Assembly: GCF_014107495.1 (NCBI RefSeq)
Contig: NZ_CP041969.1
Coordinates: forward strand, 3,707,501 to 3,771,500
Source of the DNA: Cohnella cholangitidis
GTDB taxonomy: Bacteria; Bacillota; Bacilli; Paenibacillales; Paenibacillaceae
Direction: 5' to 3'
Length of the DNA stretch: 64,000 bases
A program made the translations under genes and the position numbers. Position 1 is the stretch's first letter. Every line of letters begins with the position of its first letter. This document shows, in pieces, positions 61,938 to 64,000 of the stretch. The notes under the pieces were generated by a model that saw nothing but the letters and a program-made list of their open reading frames with translations, searched no databases and was not told where the DNA came from.

Positions 61938-61966
61938 CGGCTTCACGCCGAGGCGCGGTGAAGCCG
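61938..61966 (+). terminator. Intercistronic hairpin before the TRAP genes
   Basis: CGGCTTCAC and GTGAAGCCG form a nine-bp stem without a T-run. It may stabilise the TRAP mRNA or lower read-through. Confidence 0.55.
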
Positions 61967-62012
61967 GACAATCCTTAAGCAATCATATAACACAACTAGG
62001 GGGCAGACACGA

Positions 62013-63050
62013 ATGTTTAAGAAGTCTATTGCCGTAACCATGATGATCATTCTGTTATTTGTAAGCGCTGTAGCTTGCGGAAAAAACGAAGGAAGCAACG
62101 CAAGCCCGTCCGCTAACGCAGGATCTTCCAATGCAGGAAGTTCGGGTAAAGTAGTTAAACTCAGATTAGGACATATTACAGGCGAATCCGATGCGTGGCA
62201 CAAAGGCGCCTTGGAATTCGCCAGACTGGTAAAAGAAAAGTCGAACGGCAGCGTCGAAGTCGAAATTTATCCGAGCTCCACGCTGGGCAACGACCGCGAT
62301 TTGATCGAAGGCATGCAGCTCGGTTCCGTTGATTTCGCGCTCGTGGCCGGCGTATTGTCCAACTTCTACGAGCCGTATTCCATTTTGGAGCTTCCGTACT
62401 TGTTCCGCGACAACGACCACTTGCAGAAAGTGCTCTACGGGGAAGTCGGAGAAAAGCTGAAACAAGACCTGCTCGACAACGCGCAAATTCGCGGTTTGCA
62501 ATTCTGGGTTCGCGGTCCCCGCGAGCTGACGGCTAGCCGTAAAATCGAGAAAGTAGAAGACCTGAAGGGCTTGAAGGTACGCGTTCCGGAAATTCCGGCA
62601 TCTATCGCGGCATGGAAAGCGATGGGCGCATCCCCGACTCCGATGGCATTCGGCGAAGTATACTCCTCCCTGCAAACGGGAGTTATCGATGGACAAGAGA
62701 ACCCGATCGCTTTCATGGCGAGCAACAAAATCCAAGAGGTTCAGAAGTATTTGATGATGACCAACCATGTGTATGGCTACGTACAATTGACGATGAGCGA
62801 TATCACTTATCAGAAGCTGACGAAAGAACAACAGCAAGCGGTCGAAGAAGCGGCCAAAGAAGCAACGACATTCGAGAACGAATTGGTTGCGAAGCAAGAT
62901 GCAGAGCTGTTGGAACAATTGAAAAAAGGCGGGATGGAAGTCGTGGAACCGGATACGGCTCCGTTCATGGAGAAAGCCAAAACGGTTCATGCGGAATTCG
63001 CGAGCAAATACGGCCAAGAGCTGTATGACAGCATCGTAAATACAAAATAG
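62013..63050 (+). CDS. TRAP transporter substrate-binding lipoprotein (DctP)
   Basis: A 345-aa C4-dicarboxylate-type binding protein, here a lipoprotein (lipobox AVAC, Cys 22), as needed in a monoderm. The family marks are a YPSSTLGNDRDLIEG segment, RVPEIPASIAAWKAMGASPTPMAF (with the carboxylate-binding Arg) and GVIDGQENP. It should bind a sugar acid, consistent with the rest of the cluster. Confidence 0.92.
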   Translation: MFKKSIAVTMMIILLFVSAVACGKNEGSNASPSANAGSSNAGSSGKVVKLRLGHITGESDAWHKGALEFARLVKEKSNGSVEVEIYPSSTLGNDRDLIEGMQLGSVDFALVAGVLSNFYEPYSILELPYLFRDNDHLQKVLYGEVGEKLKQDLLDNAQIRGLQFWVRGPRELTASRKIEKVEDLKGLKVRVPEIPASIAAWKAMGASPTPMAFGEVYSSLQTGVIDGQENPIAFMASNKIQEVQKYLMMTNHVYGYVQLTMSDITYQKLTKEQQQAVEEAAKEATTFENELVAKQDAELLEQLKKGGMEVVEPDTAPFMEKAKTVHAEFASKYGQELYDSIVNTK

Positions 63051-63066
63051 GCAAACCTATACAGAG

Positions 63067-63114
63067 GAGCCGGTGTCGAGGGGTGCAGGTAACCCGCGTG
63101 CGGACACCGGCTTC
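63067..63114 (+). terminator. Hairpin between DctP and DctQ genes
   Basis: GAGCCGGTGTC and GACACCGGCTTC form a stable stem with a 25-base loop and only a weak T-run. It is placed where it would make the binding protein more abundant than the membrane subunits. Confidence 0.65.
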
Positions 63115-63170
63115 CTTTGCTCTGCCTAATTATGGGCATGTACGAGTCCTACAACAGGAGGATAACCTCA

Positions 63171-63695
63171 ATGAAGGCTACTATGAAAGCAATAGACGGC
63201 TTGAATAAAATAGTGGGGATCGTCGTCGGCTTGATGCTCGGCGCTATGTCCATCATTATCATTATGCAAGTCCTTTGCAGATTCGTAATTGATTATCCGC
63301 TCACTTGGTCCGAGGAAGCGGCGCGTTATTTAATGGTTTATACGGTATTCCTGGGTGCCTCTCTCGCGCTTAGAAACCACAAAATGATCGCCATCGAGAT
63401 CATTACCGAAAGCGTCAAACCTAAAGTTCGTAAGGTTCTAAGAATACTGGTTTCATTGATTTCCATCGTGTTTTTCGTTGTGTTGCTCTTCAAAGGACTG
63501 GATATGCTTGAAATCGTAAGCCGGCAAACGTCGGCGGGCCTAGGCATCAAAATGGATATTCCGTACATGGCGATTCCGATCGGCGCTACGTTGATGATAA
63601 TTAACAGTATTGCAAACATTATCGATTTCATGACGCATGAGGATATCGATACATCGGAAGTATCGGAAGCGTTGAAAGCGGGGGGGCAAATCTAA
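63171..63695 (+). CDS. TRAP transporter small membrane subunit (DctQ)
   Basis: A 174-aa four-helix protein. The conserved LTWSEEAARYLMVYTVFLGAS signature is present near residue 45. ATG 63171 with CAGGAGG nine bases ahead. The stop overlaps the next ATG. Confidence 0.9.
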   Translation: MKATMKAIDGLNKIVGIVVGLMLGAMSIIIIMQVLCRFVIDYPLTWSEEAARYLMVYTVFLGASLALRNHKMIAIEIITESVKPKVRKVLRILVSLISIVFFVVLLFKGLDMLEIVSRQTSAGLGIKMDIPYMAIPIGATLMIINSIANIIDFMTHEDIDTSEVSEALKAGGQI

Positions 63696-64000
63696 TGGGC
63701 ATTATTCTATTTGCTTTCCTTATTCTGTTCTTCGCTCTCGGCGTTCCGATTGCCATATCGATGGGTCTCGCCGCTGCTGTTGCGATATGGTGGGATGGCG
63801 GCACGCCGCTTACCGTGCTTGTGCAACGTTCGTTCACTTCTATCGACTCGTTCCCGATTATGTCGATCCCTTTCTTCGTTCTTGCCGGAGTATTGATGGA
63901 ATACGGCGGGATTTCCAGAAGGCTTGTCGCATTCGCGAATGCTCTAACGGGACATTTTTCGGGGGGGCTGGCGATCGTAACCGTTGTGACGTCCATGTTC
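63695..64000 (+). CDS. TRAP transporter large membrane subunit (DctM), partial
   Basis: The gene starts with a TAATG overlap and runs off the right edge. The 102 residues seen (MGIILFAFLILFFALGVPIA, FPIMSIPFFVLAGVLMEYGGIS, then FSGGLAIVTVVTSMF) are the typical N-terminal third of DctM. More genes of the operon may follow beyond the edge. Confidence 0.92.
   Translation, partial: MGIILFAFLILFFALGVPIAISMGLAAAVAIWWDGGTPLTVLVQRSFTSIDSFPIMSIPFFVLAGVLMEYGGISRRLVAFANALTGHFSGGLAIVTVVTSMF

Noticed and set aside
62166..63017. 283-codon minus-strand frame opposite the DctP gene
   Set aside because: Antisense to a clear binding-protein gene, with no membrane, motif or SD evidence.

Overview
The window looks like a chromosomal segment of a spore-forming, low-to-mid GC Gram-positive of the Paenibacillaceae (Paenibacillus or Cohnella type). 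The reasons are strong AGGAGG-like ribosome binding sites with frequent GTG/TTG starts, sugar ABC importers encoded without their own ATPase, an SLH-anchored surface protein, a copper-amine-oxidase stalk-domain protein, an ywqA/ywqB-like SNF2 and SWIM pair, a LipL octanoyltransferase and a YvyF-like zinc-ribbon protein. No rRNA, tRNA or CRISPR array was recognised. The assignment to a lineage is inference from gene content.

Layout. 1-4677: tail of an unidentified gene, then a sugar ABC importer (binding lipoprotein and two permeases) and a sorbitol-dehydrogenase-like enzyme. 4727-11912: a polyol PTS operon (mannitol-type EIICB, TIM-barrel epimerase, SIS isomerase, PRD regulator, second zinc dehydrogenase, ROK fructokinase). 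It is closed by a bidirectional terminator shared with a convergent operon at 12047-16016 (class I aldolase, Gfo/Idh dehydrogenase, PfkB kinase, DeoR repressor). 16021-21629: a structured intergenic region, a 59-aa protein, a secreted Hcp-like protein, LipL, a ZIP transporter, a possible DNA-reader protein, a nine-copy palindromic repeat array, and divergent XRE and LytTR regulators with a small hydrophobic protein. 21633-30193: MFS/quinone reductase with a divergent LysR gene, the SNF2/SWIM pair, and a DUF1232 protein. 30215-32371: a mobile cluster with MITE-like inverted repeats and an IS110/IS1111-type element. 32381-34055: hflX behind a long leader with a terminator/antiterminator arrangement. 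34164-50280: a site-2 protease, the RCC1/SLH surface protein, Crp/AhpD-like genes, a TetR-controlled MFS pair, an ECF sigma/anti-sigma pair, a ParB-like protein and a Bcr-type exporter. 50198-57243: a MalEFG-type importer with two phosphatases, an MgtC protein and a LacI regulator. 57349-64000: a RuBisCO-like protein, a DUF1537 four-carbon acid sugar kinase, a GntR regulator, a zinc dehydrogenase and a TRAP transporter that runs off the right edge.

How the genes work together. The main theme is uptake and breakdown of plant-derived sugars, polyols and sugar acids by four transport routes (two ABC, one PTS, one TRAP), each next to its own regulator or enzymes. The most interesting unit is the RuBisCO-like/DUF1537/TRAP cluster. 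It resembles the 3-oxo-isoapionate-phosphate branch of apionate catabolism but carries a zinc dehydrogenase instead of the usual partner enzymes in the visible part, so its substrate is open. Other points worth attention are the hflX attenuator, a signal-peptide-bearing Hcp-fold protein in a monoderm, structured RNA candidates in the insertion sequence, and the palindromic repeat array.
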